A stretch of 64,000 nt of DNA, from contig JAKAOG010000002.1 in assembly GCA_021823325.1 (NCBI GenBank), positions 136,651 to 200,650 of the forward strand, written 5' to 3'. The notes under the pieces are model-generated. The model made no database searches and was not told the DNA's origin. It worked only from the letters and a program-made list of their open reading frames with translations. A program made the translations under genes and the position numbers. Of the stretch, positions 8,693 through 17,643 are shown piece by piece (positions within the stretch are counted from its first letter, which is position 1; each line of letters begins with the position of its first letter). The DNA comes from an archaeon. Its GTDB lineage: Archaea; Thermoproteota; Nitrososphaeria; Nitrososphaerales; Gagatemarchaeaceae.

Positions 8693-10236
8693 CGCCCCCC
8701 GAAATGCCAGGGGGGATCGCGGTCCTCGACTTTGGAGGGCAGTACGCGCACCTGATCTGCAGGAGGATACGGTCGCTTGGGGTCTTTTCCGCGCTCCTCC
8801 CGCACGACACGACGCTGGAGGAGCTGAGACGTGCGGGGGTCGCGGGGGTGGTCCTTTCCGGCGGGCCGGCCAGCGTATACGGCGAAGGCGCGCCCAGGGC
8901 AGACCCTGCGATCTTCCGGGGGGAGATCCCGCTCCTCGGAATATGCTACGGATACCAGCTGATGGTGAAGGCCCACGGCGGAGAGGTCAGAAAGGCCGAG
9001 ACCAGGGAGTACGGGAAGTCAAGGGTCAAGGTGGTCGAGAAGGGCGGGCTCTTTGACGGGCTGAGCTCCGACAGCTTCGTGTGCTGGATGAGCCACACGG
9101 ACTCGCCGACTGAGATACCCGGGTCCATGACCGTGCTCGCCGAGAGCGAGTCGTCCCCATATGCCGCGGTGAAGCTCTCCGGGGCGAGGCAGTACGGCGT
9201 CCAGTTCCATCCTGAAGTGTCCCACACGGAAGGGGGCCAGGGCATCCTCTCGAACTTCGTCTTCGGGGTCTGCGGAGCGGCGAAGAACTGGAGCATCGAG
9301 GGGTTCCTGCGCTCCTCGGTCCAGGGGCTGACGGGCATCGATGGCAGGGTGCTCTGCGCGGTCTCCGGAGGGGTCGACTCGTCCGTGACCGCTGCCCTCC
9401 TGAGCAGGGCGGTCGGAGACAGGCTCACCTGCGTGTTCATCGACACCGGGCTCCTGAGGAAGGGGGAGAGAGAGCTGGTAGAGACCACCCTCGGAAGAGA
9501 GCTGGGGGTCAGGGTGGAGGTGGTAGACGCCTCGGAGAGGTTCCTCGGGGCGCTCGCCGGGGTCAGCGACCCGGAGCGGAAGAGGGCCATCGTGGGCGCC
9601 GCCTTCGCGGACGCGTTCGAGGTCTTTGCGAAGGCGCATGGGCCCTTCGAATACCTGGCCCAGGGGACCCTCTACCCCGACGTGATCGAGAGCGGGAGGG
9701 CCACCGGACCTTCTTCCGTGATCAAGTCTCACCACAACGTCGGCGGCCTCCCGTCGGGGCTGTCGATGAAGCTTGTCGAGCCGCTGAGAGAGCTCTACAA
9801 GGACGAGGTCAGAGAGCTCGGGCGGCTGCTAGGGCTCCCTGACAAGGTCACAGAGCGGCACCCCTTCCCGGGCCCGGGGCTGTCGGTGAGGGTGATCGGC
9901 GAAGTCACTGAAGCCAAGCTGAGGATCTGCAGGGACGCGAGCAGCATCGTCGAGGAGGTCCTCCGCGAGGAGGGCGTTTACACGGGCGTCTGGCAGGCGT
10001 TCGCCTACGTCGGGGACGACATGGTCACGGGGGTCATGGGGGACGAGAGGAGCACGGGCCGACAGGTGACGGTCAAGATCGTAGAGTCGGTGGACGCCAT
10101 GACGGCAGACTGGAGCAGGATAGACGCGTCCGTGCTGGAGAGGATCTCGAACAGGATAACCAACGAAGTACCCGGCGTCGTGGCGGTCGCCTACTCGGTG
10201 TCGTCCAAGCCCCCGGCCACCATAGAGCCTCAGTGA
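8689..10236 (+). CDS. guaA: GMP synthase (glutamine-hydrolysing)
   Basis: GATase domain (VLDFGGQYAHLICRRIR, LLGICYGYQLM, GVQFHPEVSHTEGG) and ATP-pyrophosphatase (CAVSGGVDSSVTAALL, RHPFPGPGLSVRVIGEVT). GTG 8689 overlaps the guaB stop; ATG 8704 is an alternative. Confidence 0.96.
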   Translation: MTPPEMPGGIAVLDFGGQYAHLICRRIRSLGVFSALLPHDTTLEELRRAGVAGVVLSGGPASVYGEGAPRADPAIFRGEIPLLGICYGYQLMVKAHGGEVRKAETREYGKSRVKVVEKGGLFDGLSSDSFVCWMSHTDSPTEIPGSMTVLAESESSPYAAVKLSGARQYGVQFHPEVSHTEGGQGILSNFVFGVCGAAKNWSIEGFLRSSVQGLTGIDGRVLCAVSGGVDSSVTAALLSRAVGDRLTCVFIDTGLLRKGERELVETTLGRELGVRVEVVDASERFLGALAGVSDPERKRAIVGAAFADAFEVFAKAHGPFEYLAQGTLYPDVIESGRATGPSSVIKSHHNVGGLPSGLSMKLVEPLRELYKDEVRELGRLLGLPDKVTERHPFPGPGLSVRVIGEVTEAKLRICRDASSIVEEVLREEGVYTGVWQAFAYVGDDMVTGVMGDERSTGRQVTVKIVESVDAMTADWSRIDASVLERISNRITNEVPGVVAVAYSVSSKPPATIEPQ

Positions 10237-11225
10237 ACCACTTGAAAGCGCTCAGCCCCTCTACCGAGCTCGCAGAGCTCCACGTCCACCTTGGAGGCTC
10301 GGTGGACCCTTCGGTCATGTGGGAGATCGCCCACGCCCAGGGGATCAGGCTCCCCACGAAGGACTATTGGAAGTTCGTGGACCTCGTCACGGTCGACAAG
10401 ACGAGGAAGAAGACCTTCGACGGCTATCTCGCCCTCTTTCACTGGACCGAGCTCATCCAGTCCAGCCCCCTGGCCATCGAGCGGTCGGTCTACCAGACCA
10501 TTGCCGGCGCGTACAGGAAGAACAACATCACGCTCCTCGAGCTGCGCTTCAACCCGATGAAGAGGAACCGCGGGGGCGAGCAAGACCTGGACCAGATCAT
10601 GATGGCGGCTGTCCGTGGGATCGACAGGGCGTCGCTCGAGTACCCGGTGAAGACCGGGCTGATCGTCTGCCTCGACAGGACGTTCGACCTCAAGCTCAAC
10701 CAGATCCTCCTGGAGAAGGCGGTCGACTTCTCCAACCGCGGGGTCGTGGGGATCGACATGGCCGGGCCGGCAAGGAAGGGGTTCCGGTACGGGGCATACT
10801 CGGAGGTATACAGGCGGGCGAGGAAGGAGGGGCTCGGGCTGACGGTCCACGCAGGAGAAGACGAGGGTCCCGAGTCTGTCCGCGAGGTGATCGCGGCCCT
10901 CGACCCAGACCGCATCGGGCACGGGGTGCGGGCCACGGAAGACGACAAGACGATGGCGGCCCTAGGCAAGAGCGGAGCGACGCTCGAGGTCTGCCCGACC
11001 TCCAACCTGAACACCGGGGTCCTGAAGGGGCTCCCCGAGCTGAAGCGGGTGTTCAGGATCCTGAAGGACAGCGGCGTCAGGTTCACGGTCAACACCGACG
11101 GCCCCGAGATGCTCAGGACGAACCTCCGCGGAGAGATAGAGTTCCTCCTGGAGAAGGGAGTCCTCACGGCGGCCGACGCCCTCGACGCGAACAGGGACGC
11201 GTTCAAGGCGTCCTTCGTGAGATAG
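10233..11225 (+). CDS. add: Adenosine deaminase family protein
   Basis: ELHVHLGGSVDPSVMWEIA, GLTVHAGED, RIGHGVRA, LEVCPTSNLNTG, FTVNTDGPEM. Confidence 0.9.
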   Translation: MNHLKALSPSTELAELHVHLGGSVDPSVMWEIAHAQGIRLPTKDYWKFVDLVTVDKTRKKTFDGYLALFHWTELIQSSPLAIERSVYQTIAGAYRKNNITLLELRFNPMKRNRGGEQDLDQIMMAAVRGIDRASLEYPVKTGLIVCLDRTFDLKLNQILLEKAVDFSNRGVVGIDMAGPARKGFRYGAYSEVYRRARKEGLGLTVHAGEDEGPESVREVIAALDPDRIGHGVRATEDDKTMAALGKSGATLEVCPTSNLNTGVLKGLPELKRVFRILKDSGVRFTVNTDGPEMLRTNLRGEIEFLLEKGVLTAADALDANRDAFKASFVR

Positions 11226-11264
11226 CGCACCAAGGAAAAGGCTTGAAAAGGCGAGCGGCGAGGC

Positions 11265-11996
11265 GTGCGAAAGTTGGAACCCGCAGAGAAGGAGCTGGCG
11301 GTGGGAGAATTCAGGGTGAACTACGCCAGCGTAGGGAACGGCGAGCCCCTGCTGATGCTCCACGGGAGCGAGCCCATGGAGAACTGGCACGTCTGGGAGC
11401 CGCTGCTCGCCCTCGGGGACTCCAAGAAGCTCATCATCCCCGACCTGCTGGGGCACGGAAAGTCGACGAAGCCGACTGAGACCCCCGACTACAAGGCGCA
11501 GGCGCGCATGCTGCGTGACTTCGCGGACAAGCTCGGGCTCCGGTCGCTGTCGCTCATGGGGGGCGGCTGGGGAGGACAGGTCGCACTAGAATTCGCCCTC
11601 GAATGGCCAGAGAGCGCAGAGTCGCTCGTCCTGGTGGCCAGCAGCTACGACAAAGAACAGCTGCCCAGGCTTCAGAAGCTGAGGAAGCCGACGCTGATCG
11701 TCTACGCGGAGGACGACCTGGTGACGCAGCTCAAGGCCGGGTATCTCCTCCGGGACGCAATCGGGACGTCGCGGCTCGAGGTCCTCGACGCCGTCTCCAG
11801 GGACCCGCGGTACGACTTCCGCATGTCGCACAGGCTCCAGAAGTTCAGAGCGCCCCAGGTCCTCCAGCTCACGAAGTCATTCCTCGCCAACCCTGCGGCC
11901 ATGACGTCAGAGCCCCCCGAGATGGAGAACGAGCTGAAGGGACAGGCGCTCCGGAAGAACGCCGACAAAGACGGCGCCATCTGGAAGAAAGAATAG
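11265..11996 (+). CDS. Alpha/beta hydrolase fold protein
   Basis: FRVNYASVGNGEPLLMLHGSEPMENWHVWEPLLALGDSKKLIIPDLLGHGKS..., LMGGGWGGQVALEFA. Confidence 0.82.
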   Translation: MRKLEPAEKELAVGEFRVNYASVGNGEPLLMLHGSEPMENWHVWEPLLALGDSKKLIIPDLLGHGKSTKPTETPDYKAQARMLRDFADKLGLRSLSLMGGGWGGQVALEFALEWPESAESLVLVASSYDKEQLPRLQKLRKPTLIVYAEDDLVTQLKAGYLLRDAIGTSRLEVLDAVSRDPRYDFRMSHRLQKFRAPQVLQLTKSFLANPAAMTSEPPEMENELKGQALRKNADKDGAIWKKE

Positions 11997-12002
11997 CCGC
12001 TT

Positions 12003-12614
12003 CTACCTGGAAGCCATCGCGACGCGTTCCTGTTCGTTCTTCTTCTTTACGGCGTAGCTGTTAGCGTCGCCGGCCGCCGCCTGGATTATCTCGTCTGCGA
12101 GCACCTCTTCGACGGTCTTCGGCGAGTTGAAAGCCGACTCCCTCACGCCCTCGGAGATGAACCTGAGCGCTATGTCCACCCTCCTTACCGGTGAGATGTC
12201 GACCGACTGGTGGTAGACCACCCCCCCGTAGCTCAGCCTCGTGGTGTCCTCGTTGGGGGACGAGTTCTCGACCGCCTTGACCAGCTGCTGCACCGGGTTC
12301 TGACCCGTCCTCAGCTCGATTATCGAGAACGCGGTCTTGACTACGTTCATCGCCTTCTGCTTCTTCCCGCCCATCCTCCCCGTGTTCTTAGCGTACTTCT
12401 TGCCATAGTGCATCATCTCGTTGACCAGCCTCTCCACTATGCTGACCCTCGTCTTCCCGAACTTCTTGTGCTCGTGCCTCCCGCCGGAGTGAGGGATGAG
12501 CATCGGCTTCACGCTGATGACCGTCTGGAGCCCAGGGTCAGAGACCTTGACGCCCGTCATGTCCCACTTCTCCCAGAGGAGCAGGTTCGGATAGTCTAGC
12601 GACTGCTTGCTCAC
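12003..12614 (-). CDS. rps7: 30S ribosomal protein S7
   Basis: GGRHEHKKFGKTRVSIVERLVNEMMHYGKKYAKNTGRMGGKKQKAMNVVKTAFSIIELRTGQNPVQQLVKAVENSSPNEDTTRLSYGGVVYHQSVDISPVRRVDIALRFI. Confidence 0.97.
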   Translation of the reverse strand: MSKQSLDYPNLLLWEKWDMTGVKVSDPGLQTVISVKPMLIPHSGGRHEHKKFGKTRVSIVERLVNEMMHYGKKYAKNTGRMGGKKQKAMNVVKTAFSIIELRTGQNPVQQLVKAVENSSPNEDTTRLSYGGVVYHQSVDISPVRRVDIALRFISEGVRESAFNSPKTVEEVLADEIIQAAAGDANSYAVKKKNEQERVAMASR

Positions 12615-12616
12615 GC

Positions 12617-13054
12617 CTATCTCCTCGGCTTCTCCTTCCGCCCGTACACCAGCTCGTTGAGCGATACCCCGTTTACTTTGAACACCGTCCAGCGGACCCC
12701 GGGGATGTCACCCATGGCCCTCTTCATCGAGCCTCCGATCCCCTGCAGCATCACTTCGTCGTGCTCGTCAACGAAGTTCAGCGCTCCGTCCCCCGGAAGG
12801 AACGCGGTGACCTGCTTCCCGTTCTTGACTATCTGGCACCTGACGCACTTCCTGATGGCAGAGTTCGGCTGCTTGGACTCCACTCCAACCTTTTCCAGCA
12901 CGATGCCTCTGGCCTGAGGCGCCCCCTCGAGCGGGTCAGCCTTGTAATCCAGCCCGAGCTTCCGCCTCTTGTACCACTTGTTTGACCAGCGGAGTCTCTG
13001 GCGCTTGAGCGAGATCTGCCTCGCAGCGAACTCTCCGCGTGGTGAACCGGACAT
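12617..13054 (-). CDS. rps12: 30S ribosomal protein S12
   Basis: [71 protein letters not shown]. Confidence 0.97.
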   Translation of the reverse strand: MSGSPRGEFAARQISLKRQRLRWSNKWYKRRKLGLDYKADPLEGAPQARGIVLEKVGVESKQPNSAIRKCVRCQIVKNGKQVTAFLPGDGALNFVDEHDEVMLQGIGGSMKRAMGDIPGVRWTVFKVNGVSLNELVYGRKEKPRR

Positions 13055-13091
13055 GCTTCATTCGCCGCCTTTTCTCATCGTATATAACCGC

Positions 13092-13535
13092 TTAGAGCTC
13101 CGAGGTGATCTGCACGTTGCTGACGTCGAAGTAACGCTTCGCCAGCAGCCTCACCTTCTCGGCGTTCTTCCCCCCGAGCCCCAGGACTGCCCCCTTCTTC
13201 CTCGAGTCCACTATCACGACGACCCCCTTCGTCCCGTCGAGCCTTTCTCCCACCCTCACTTCCTGCACGAACTTAGCCCCGAGGGAGGTCTTGACCAGCC
13301 CTTCCACGTCGTCGGCCCACTCGACGACCTCCACCGGCCTCCTCACCGCCCTTTCGAGCTTTTTCACGGAGGCGCCGTCCTTGCCGATCGCGAGCCCCAT
13401 CTGTCCCTGGGCTACCACGAAGATCACCCTGTCCCTCTTCTCGTCGATGACGCAGTCCCTGGCGGTAGCGCCGGTCATCCCCTGGAACATTGACATGAGT
13501 GAGAGCTCGTCAGAGGAGAGCTTGATCTCTGGCAT
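13092..13535 (-). CDS. nusA: NusA-like transcription termination/KH-domain protein
   Basis: KH-type AIGKDGASVKKLERAVRRPVEVVEW and VLGLGGKNAEKVRLLAKRYF; conserved location between rpl30e and rps12. Confidence 0.92.
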   Translation of the reverse strand: MPEIKLSSDELSLMSMFQGMTGATARDCVIDEKRDRVIFVVAQGQMGLAIGKDGASVKKLERAVRRPVEVVEWADDVEGLVKTSLGAKFVQEVRVGERLDGTKGVVVIVDSRKKGAVLGLGGKNAEKVRLLAKRYFDVSNVQITSEL

Positions 13536-13542
13536 CAGGGAC

Positions 13543-13851
13543 TCACTTTACCAGTTGCTTGAGGTCGGTGTCGCTCACGTTCCGGAGCGCCATCGCGGAG
13601 ACCTTGTAGGGCTTCCCCACCAGCCTGGCGAGCTCCGCCGACGACTGGGTTAGCTCTATCACGGGGACGCTCTGCTTCTTGGCCTCTTCCCTGAGCTTTG
13701 CCCCTAGGGCCGCCGGGATAGACTTCGTCACCAGGATCCCTTTGCTCCCTTTCACCGCTGCTATGCTCTCCTTGGCGCCAATGGCGGACTTGCCTCCCTT
13801 CATGGCGTCCTTCAGCACCTTTGTGAGCTGGGCGTTTTCTACCATCGGCAT
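13543..13851 (-). CDS. rpl30e: 50S ribosomal protein L30e
   Basis: LKDAMKGGKSAIGAKESIAAVKGSKGILVTKSIPAALGAKLREEAKKQSVPVIELTQSSAELARLVGKPYKVSAMAL; located downstream of rpoA. Confidence 0.92.
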   Translation of the reverse strand: MPMVENAQLTKVLKDAMKGGKSAIGAKESIAAVKGSKGILVTKSIPAALGAKLREEAKKQSVPVIELTQSSAELARLVGKPYKVSAMALRNVSDTDLKQLVK

Positions 13852-16800
13852 CAGCTCATGTAAAGGTCGATCATTCCGGTCCCAAGAGGTATCGGGAGGC
13901 CGACGATGACGTTCTCCGTGACGCCCTTCAGGTCTTCCACCTCTCCCTTGACCGCGGCTTCCGCCAGCGTCGGGACGGTGATCTCGAACGCTGCCCTAGC
14001 GAGCACGCTGCTCTTGGTGCCCGCGATTCCGTGCCTTCCTATCTGCTGGATGTAGCCCTTGGAGGTCATCAGGTCGGCAACGAGGAATATGTGGCGGATG
14101 TCCACCTCGAGCCCCTGCTCGTCGAGCGTGCTCATTAGCTCCCTGACAAGGGTCGCTCTGGCGGCTTCGATGCCGAGCACCTGGGCTACCTCGTGGACGT
14201 TGTTGGTGTAGACCCGCGTCGGATCGACTCCCTGCACCTGGACCACCTTGCCGAGGTTAGAGCCAGCCGTCTGGATGAACCACTCCTCCCCTTCCTTCAC
14301 GACCGTCACCCGCGTGATCCCCGGGATCCCCTTCAGCTTCATGTTCAGTATCTTGTTCCTGAGCGTGAAGAGCGCCGAAAGGTCCGCCTCCGGCATGCTG
14401 ACGTGGATCACGTTGGCGTTCCTCTTGTCCTGCTGGACCTTCCTCTTGCCCGTCTCTACGACCTTCGCGATCTCCTCCGGAGTGGTGTCCCTGTCAGACA
14501 TCATGTCCGGGCTGAGATGGAGCTTGATCCCCTCGGTCGGGTCCACCTCGCTGAACGCGACGACGTTCCCCACCTTGGTGAACAGTATCTCCTTCGCAAC
14601 CTTGACCGCCTTCTCGTTCTGGGCGGCGACCTCCTTCGTGAGGTAGATGTCCATCGACGGGGTCGCCGGTATCTTCCTGGCATCGACGAGCTCCATCAGC
14701 CTGGGGAGCCCCAGGGTGACGTCTCTTTCCCTTACCCCTGCGAAGTGGAACGTCCTGAGCGTCATCTGCGTCCCTGGCTCACCGATGGACTGGGCCGCGA
14801 CGATCCCGGACGCCTCGCCTGGCTCCACCCTGGAGTAGTCCAGCGCCTCGCTGACCTTCTCCATGGTCTCCTTCAGCCCCTCGTCCGTCAGGTGCGAGCC
14901 GCCTAGCTTCTCCTTCAGCTCCTTGGTCATCCTCTCGTTGAGCGAAGACTGGCTCTTCTTCAGGAGCTTCTCGACCTCCTCTCCGCTCGCCTGCGCCCTG
15001 GACTTGTGCAGCAGCTCCTCCGTCTCCACGAGCCGGTCCAGGTTGATGGGGCGCCCGTGGTCGCTCTTCGCCGGGTCTACCCCGTCTTCTCCGTAAAGGA
15101 ACTGGATTATGTGCCCGTGCGGGTCCCTGACGGTGAGGTCGTATTCGACCTTCAGGTGCTCCAGCGCGTTCACGAGCCTCCTCTGCATGTAACCGCTCTG
15201 CTGAGTCCTTACGGCCGTGTCTACCAGTCCCTCGCGGCCGCCCATCGCGTGGAAGAAGAACTCGGTCGGCGACAGCCCGTCCCTGTAGTTGCTCTTCACG
15301 AACCCCTTGGCGGTCGGAGACGGGTCTTCCCATGGGAAGTGGCTCAGCGCCCTTCCCTTCAGGCCGTGGCTGATCCTCTTGCCGCGGACGGACTGCTGTC
15401 CCAGAGCGGCTGTCATCTGCCCTACGTTGAGGCTCGAACCTCTCGCCCCGGTCCTCGCCATGATCATCCCCGAATTCTCTGCTGGGAAGGCCCTGTCCGC
15501 GATCCTCCCCGCCTTGTCTCTCGCCTTCGCGAGCTCGTTCACGATGTAAGCTTCCAGGGTGTCCTCTGCCGAAAGGCCCCTCGTCAGCTGCAGAGACCCT
15601 GACTTGTACTTCTTCTGAAGGTCTGCGACGTTGGCGTACGCCTCGTCCAGAGAGTCGGTGATCCCCTTCTTCGCCTCCGTCGGGAGCTCCAGCTCGTTGA
15701 ACCCGTAGGTGAACCCCCTCCTGGTGAGGAACGTCTTCAGGACCTTCAGTATAGAGTTCAGGAAGTTGCGGGCTTCTTCGTTCCCGTAGTCCTTGGCTAT
15801 CCTGTGGAGGAGCGAGTCGGGCTCTTCCGCGCCTATCACCGCCTTGTCGACGACCCCCGAGATCAGCTCGCCGTCCCTGATGACCACGTCGTTGGTCGCC
15901 CCGGTCTTCTGAGCCTTCGCCCACTTCGAAGTGAGGACGTAGTTCATGGTCTTCGGGAGGAAGAGCGAGAACAGCTGCTTCCCCGTGTACGTCGGGTGAG
16001 CCCCCTTCACGGCTGGCTCGGGGAGGTCCCCCTCAAAGTCACCCACCAGCGCGAGGTTGGAGAACTCCCCGGGGGTGAGCGTGGTCTCGTCCCTTGTGAG
16101 CATGAAAGCGCCGGTGATGAAGTCCCTGATGCCGCCGATGATTGGGCCGCCATACCTCGGCGACAGTATCTGGTCCTGCACCCTCATCAGCATGAGGGCC
16201 TCTGACCTCGACTCCTCGCTCTGTGGGACGTGGAGGTTCATCTCGTCCCCGTCGAAGTCGGCGTTGTACGGGGGGCAGACCGACGGGTGGAGCCTGAAGG
16301 TCCTGAATGGGAGGACGCGCACGAAGTGCGCCATTACCGACATCCTGTGGAGAGACGGCTGCCTGTTGAACAGCACGACGTCGCCGTCCGTCAGGTGCCT
16401 TTCGACGATGTATCCGATCGCAAGCGAGTCGGCCAGCGCCTTCCTGTCGCTCGCAAAGTCTAGCCTGATCTTGACGCCGTCGGGTCTGATGACATAGTTC
16501 GCGCCGGGGTGCTCGAAGGGGCCCTTGTTCACCAGCTCCTTGAGGTGGTCGATGTTGAACGGGGAGACCTTCTCAGGGATGGTGAGCTTCTTGGCGACCT
16601 CGAACGGGACTCCTACCTCTCCGATGTCGAGGCTCGGGTCCGGGCTGATGACGGTGCGGCTCGAGAAGTCCACCCTCTTCCCGGAGAGCGACCCCCTGAA
16701 CCTACCTTCCTTCCCCTTCAGCCTCTGGCTGAGGGTCTTCAGCGGCCTCCCGGAGCGGTGGTGGGCCTGCGGGATGCCCGACACCTCGTTGTCGAAGTAT

Positions 16801-17639
16801 GTCGTGACGTGATAGTGGAGCAGGTCCACGAGGTCCTGGACGATGAGGTGAGGGGTCCCGGACTCTTTCGACTCCCTGACCCTCTGGTTCACCCTCAGGA
16901 TGTCTACGACCTTGTGCGTCAGGTCGTCCTCGGAGCGTATCCCAGATTCGAGCGTGATGGAAGGGCGGACCGTGAGCGGCGGGACGGGGAGGACCTGGAG
17001 GACGAACCACTCGGGGCGGGCCGCCTTCGAGTTGAACCCGAGGAGCGCGAGGTCTTCGTTGTTGATCCTTTCCAGCCTCTCTCTGATGGCGACCGGAAGC
17101 AGTCTCGTGGCGCCGCCCTCTTCGGTGATCTCGTGGAAGATGGTGGGCTTCGTGAACTCTATCTGATACTGCTGCTTCCCGCAGTGAGGGCACAGCTTGA
17201 CCTTCTTCGCTTTTACTGCGATCTCCTTCGCCACGCCTTCGGCCAGGGACGGGGTGAAGTCGCTCTGGCTGGTCAGCTTGACGCGGTAGGCGTCGAGCTC
17301 CTGTTGCGGGAGGAGTATCCTTCCGCATGACCTGCACGTCGTCTGAACCAGCCTGTTGATCTCGTCTACGAAGGCGATGTGGAGGACCGGCTCTGCGAGC
17401 TCGACGTGCCCGAAGTGTCCTGGACACCTCCCCGCGGTGCTGCCGCAGGTCCCGCACTTCTGCCCAGGTTCAAGCGTCCCGAGCCTGCTGTCCATGAGGC
17501 CCCCCTGGACTGGCATCCCGTCCTCGTCATACGTCTCAGGCTGGGTTATCTCGGCGACCGAGTATTTCCTGACTTCGGCTGGCGAGAACACCGCGAAGTT
17601 GATCCCGCCGATGGTCTTGAGGGCCTGTTCCATTGACAA
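13851..17639 (-). CDS. rpoA: DNA-directed RNA polymerase subunit A (fused A'-A'')
   Basis: 1262 codons, one uninterrupted frame from N-terminal Zn motifs (CGTCGSTAGRCPGHFGH) through YNADFDGDEMNLH to the A'' C-terminus (EPGTQMTLRTFHFAG ... LPIPLGTGMIDLYMS). Confidence 0.98.
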   Translation of the reverse strand: MSMEQALKTIGGINFAVFSPAEVRKYSVAEITQPETYDEDGMPVQGGLMDSRLGTLEPGQKCGTCGSTAGRCPGHFGHVELAEPVLHIAFVDEINRLVQTTCRSCGRILLPQQELDAYRVKLTSQSDFTPSLAEGVAKEIAVKAKKVKLCPHCGKQQYQIEFTKPTIFHEITEEGGATRLLPVAIRERLERINNEDLALLGFNSKAARPEWFVLQVLPVPPLTVRPSITLESGIRSEDDLTHKVVDILRVNQRVRESKESGTPHLIVQDLVDLLHYHVTTYFDNEVSGIPQAHHRSGRPLKTLSQRLKGKEGRFRGSLSGKRVDFSSRTVISPDPSLDIGEVGVPFEVAKKLTIPEKVSPFNIDHLKELVNKGPFEHPGANYVIRPDGVKIRLDFASDRKALADSLAIGYIVERHLTDGDVVLFNRQPSLHRMSVMAHFVRVLPFRTFRLHPSVCPPYNADFDGDEMNLHVPQSEESRSEALMLMRVQDQILSPRYGGPIIGGIRDFITGAFMLTRDETTLTPGEFSNLALVGDFEGDLPEPAVKGAHPTYTGKQLFSLFLPKTMNYVLTSKWAKAQKTGATNDVVIRDGELISGVVDKAVIGAEEPDSLLHRIAKDYGNEEARNFLNSILKVLKTFLTRRGFTYGFNELELPTEAKKGITDSLDEAYANVADLQKKYKSGSLQLTRGLSAEDTLEAYIVNELAKARDKAGRIADRAFPAENSGMIMARTGARGSSLNVGQMTAALGQQSVRGKRISHGLKGRALSHFPWEDPSPTAKGFVKSNYRDGLSPTEFFFHAMGGREGLVDTAVRTQQSGYMQRRLVNALEHLKVEYDLTVRDPHGHIIQFLYGEDGVDPAKSDHGRPINLDRLVETEELLHKSRAQASGEEVEKLLKKSQSSLNERMTKELKEKLGGSHLTDEGLKETMEKVSEALDYSRVEPGEASGIVAAQSIGEPGTQMTLRTFHFAGVRERDVTLGLPRLMELVDARKIPATPSMDIYLTKEVAAQNEKAVKVAKEILFTKVGNVVAFSEVDPTEGIKLHLSPDMMSDRDTTPEEIAKVVETGKRKVQQDKRNANVIHVSMPEADLSALFTLRNKILNMKLKGIPGITRVTVVKEGEEWFIQTAGSNLGKVVQVQGVDPTRVYTNNVHEVAQVLGIEAARATLVRELMSTLDEQGLEVDIRHIFLVADLMTSKGYIQQIGRHGIAGTKSSVLARAAFEITVPTLAEAAVKGEVEDLKGVTENVIVGLPIPLGTGMIDLYMS

Positions 17640-17643
17640 ATCT

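Noticed and set aside
10319-11479. 386-aa alternative-frame ORF over adenosine deaminase
   Set aside because: Out-of-frame shadow with Arg/Pro/Gly-rich composition; the overlapping frame is clear adenosine deaminase.
15420-15445. ggctcgaacc resembling a reverse-strand T-loop
   Set aside because: Lies inside rpoA coding sequence with no tRNA fold around it.
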